Below, piece after piece: positions 3,194 through 5,200 of a DNA stretch of 5,200 nt. Each line of letters begins with the position of its first letter. Within the stretch, counting starts at the first letter, position 1. The position numbers and the translations under genes are program-made. The notes under the pieces are model-generated. The model did no database searches and was not told the DNA's origin. It saw only the letters and a list, made by a program, of their open reading frames with translations. Origin of the DNA: Methanothrix sp. (GTDB lineage Archaea; Halobacteriota; Methanosarcinia; Methanotrichales; Methanotrichaceae). Location: positions 1 through 5,200 of the forward strand of contig JAJRAX010000060.1 in assembly GCA_028679775.1 (NCBI GenBank). The letters are read 5' to 3'.

Positions 3194-5200
3194 CTAGGCG
3201 CGGCTATCGATACTGGCCTGTGTCAAATTGAGAGCATATATGGCGAATGAATCATTTGGGTCCAGCTCAAGAACTCTTTTAAAGGCATTGAGGGCCTCAG
3301 GGGTGCGTTTTAGGGCTGTCAAGGCCAGACCTCGGTTGTATTGGGCATCGATATTTTTCGGATTATGCATGATGGATTTATCAAAGCTATTCAGGGCTTC
3401 TTCCGGTTTTCCACACTGGTTTTGGGCGAGTCCAAGGCCCAGCCAAGAATCCGAATCCTCGGCATTCAGAATGGTTGCATTATAAAACGCATATTCTGAT
3501 TGGTTGCAGAGGCCTAGCGAGTAATAGGCCCAGCCCAGATTGAACCAGACCTCCTCATTGGACGAATTGAGCTGGCTGGCCATTTTCAGGCTCTCGGCTG
3601 CCTCATCGTTCTTGCCTGATGTGGCTTGAAGGCTCCCCAGGTTGGACCAGGCTGCAAAGTTATCCGGCTGCACGGATACGACCTTCTGAAAGCTCTTTAT
3701 GGCTGATGTGATGTTGCCAACAGCCGCATTGGCCAGGCCTTTTCCCATCAATGCCTCGACATTTTCGGGCTCCAGGCTAAGAGCTATGTCGAAGAGTGGC
3801 AGAGATTGGTTATATTCCCCAAGAGCCGAAAATGAATTGCCAAGTCCCATGTAGCCTCTGGTGCTGGATGGATCGGCTACGATGGCCTGCTGGTAATAGT
3901 AAATAGCCTGGCTGTAGTTGCCGCTCTCGTAGAGCACATCCGCCATGCCTAGCAGGGCAGCCGTGTTTTGCGGCTGAATGGCAAGAGCTCTCTCGTAACT
4001 CTGCCGAGCGAGATTTGCGTCCTTGCAGCATAGCTCGGCATTTCCCATGTCGGACCAGGCAGCGGCATTGGTCTCATCCAGTTCCATGACTTGGGCAAAA
4101 AATTGTAAAGATATCTGGCAATTGGCCATTGCATAATGGGATCTGGCTGCCCCCAACAATGCACGAATATTTTTACGGTCGTTGTTCATTGCCGTCTCAT
4201 AAAATGGCAGCGCTTTATCTGGGAGGCCATTGTCCAGGAGGGAGTCGCCACTGCCCAACAACGCCCGTAGGTTGTCAGGCTCCTGATCGAGAACTCTGCT
4301 GTAGGCCAAGAGAGCCCCGGCAAAGTCATCTTGCTCCAGGAGCACATCACCCTTGCCGAGAAGTGCCATCGTATTTCCCGGCTGCGCCAGTAATGCCTGA
4401 TCGTAGCACCCAAGGGCCTGAATCAACTCGTTTTCTCCAAATAGAGCATCTCCCCTTCCAACAATTGCGTCAATGCTCTCAGGATCTTGGAAGAGAGCAT
4501 CATCAAAGTCTTTCAGAGCGGATGGATAGTCTTGCAGAGCAAGGCAGCATCTTCCGCGGCCCAGAAGTGCCTGAATATTATTGGGCTCTATCATCAGAGA
4601 CCTAGAGAACGAAAGCAACGATGCGTTGTAGTCCTGTTTGGCATAAAGAACCTCAGACATTCCGATTAACGATTGCAGATCGTCGGGGTCATGCATAAGT
4701 GCTGTCTCAAAGCACTCAACAGCCATGCCGTACTCCTGGAGTCCATAGTGCGCGATTCCCATGCCTCGCGAGGCAGACACATTTTCTTTATCTTTGTTGC
4801 GAATCTGGGAGAAGATCTGGATAGCCTCCTGGTAGTCTGCCAGTTGGAGCAGGAGATTACCTTTACATAGCAACGTATTGGTATTATTATCATCCAGATC
4901 AAGGGCACTGTCATAGCTTTGCAGGGCGCCCTCATAGTTTTGCAGCTTCTCCTGCGTCTCTGCCTTCTCAATCCAGAGTGTGATGTTGCATGGGTCCAGA
5001 CGCAGGGCCGAGTCAAAGAACAGCCCTGCCATTCGATATTTTCCCATGATGAACAGGACACGTCCCTTGAGAGTCAGGGCAAAGAGGTTGGAGCGATTTA
5101 GCTGAAGGGCCTGGTCCAGAGACTCGAGGGCCTCGGAATTTCTGCCTGAAGCGGAGAGAATCTGTCCTTTGATGGCCCATGCCTCGGCCCGACTGCTGTC
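3194..5200 (-). CDS. Tetratricopeptide (TPR) repeat protein, N-terminus beyond the window
   Basis: The frame is open from base 5200 to TAG at 3194-3196, with 668 residues visible. The Met at 5047 is internal: the 51 codons before it continue the same repeat, so the true start is past 5200. The visible part is 3 residues, 19 consecutive units of exactly 34 residues, and a 19-residue end ending ASIDSRA. The unit pattern is N-x-x-A-L-x-G-x-G near its start, with Tyr/Phe and Ala-Leu in the second helix and a closing D-P-x-N (for example DPSS, EPEN, DPNN). TPRs form a superhelical scaffold for protein-protein binding; no catalytic domain is present. No membrane segment is visible, but a signal peptide or anchor could lie in the missing N-terminus. 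Thirteen N-x-S/T sequons, many in the C-terminal half, would fit an exported glycoprotein, but this is weak evidence. Confidence 0.9.
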   Translation of the reverse strand, partial: DSSRAEAWAIKGQILSASGRNSEALESLDQALQLNRSNLFALTLKGRVLFIMGKYRMAGLFFDSALRLDPCNITLWIEKAETQEKLQNYEGALQSYDSALDLDDNNTNTLLCKGNLLLQLADYQEAIQIFSQIRNKDKENVSASRGMGIAHYGLQEYGMAVECFETALMHDPDDLQSLIGMSEVLYAKQDYNASLLSFSRSLMIEPNNIQALLGRGRCCLALQDYPSALKDFDDALFQDPESIDAIVGRGDALFGENELIQALGCYDQALLAQPGNTMALLGKGDVLLEQDDFAGALLAYSRVLDQEPDNLRALLGSGDSLLDNGLPDKALPFYETAMNNDRKNIRALLGAARSHYAMANCQISLQFFAQVMELDETNAAAWSDMGNAELCCKDANLARQSYERALAIQPQNTAALLGMADVLYESGNYSQAIYYYQQAIVADPSSTRGYMGLGNSFSALGEYNQSLPLFDIALSLEPENVEALMGKGLANAAVGNITSAIKSFQKVVSVQPDNFAAWSNLGSLQATSGKNDEAAESLKMASQLNSSNEEVWFNLGWAYYSLGLCNQSEYAFYNATILNAEDSDSWLGLGLAQNQCGKPEEALNSFDKSIMHNPKNIDAQYNRGLALTALKRTPEALNAFKRVLELDPNDSFAIYALNLTQASIDSRA

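Noticed and set aside
4129..4605. 158-codon plus-strand ORF and other frames inside 3194-5200
   Set aside because: These are shadows of the TPR gene, whose 34-residue periodicity holds through the entire interval in one minus-strand frame.
5045..5047. ATG as the start of the TPR gene
   Set aside because: The frame continues upstream to the window edge without a stop, and the extra 51 codons form further TPR sequence, so this Met is internal.

Overview
The window looks archaeal and most likely comes from a methanogenic euryarchaeon of the Methanosarcinales (Methanothrix/Methanosaeta style). This is an inference from three things: BRE/TATA-type promoters (strongest at 1686-1700), Shine-Dalgarno starts together with a leaderless start, and the long 34-residue TPR protein. 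There is no rRNA, tRNA or universal marker to fix the taxon.

Layout. Positions 1-100 are the right end of an IS200/IS605-type (TnpB) element: the last codons of a TnpB-like reading frame, overlaid by three consecutive hairpins that look like the 3' part of an omega-RNA. At 152-973 is an alkaline-phosphatase-superfamily metalloenzyme with all recognisable metal ligands, but with the usual C-terminal DIAPT motif at its N-terminus. At 1029-1151 is a 40-codon ORF that appears to be transcribed leaderless. Positions 1152-1685 hold no credible gene, only hairpins and an AT-rich palindrome.

From 1686 to about 2440 a strong promoter leads into roughly 700 bp with no credible protein. This stretch is dense with G-U-tolerant stem-loops and repeats of a purine motif, AAAGGG(G)AYGG, several of them in hairpin loops. 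It is the best candidate here for an undescribed structured RNA or very long leader. It ends at a 12-bp inverted repeat enclosing a second TATA box. Directly after come a 54-codon basic microprotein with an excellent ribosome binding site (2445-2609) and, 16 bp later, a winged-helix DNA-binding protein (2626-3093), probably one operon.

That operon converges on a minus-strand TPR gene (3194 to beyond 5200). A long imperfect hairpin between them probably serves as a bidirectional terminator. The visible TPR protein is exactly 19 uninterrupted 34-residue units plus a 19-residue end; its start lies outside the window. A plausible local story is a regulator that controls its own operon through the TATA-flanking inverted repeat, with the upstream RNA as leader or independent sRNA. 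This is inference and untested.
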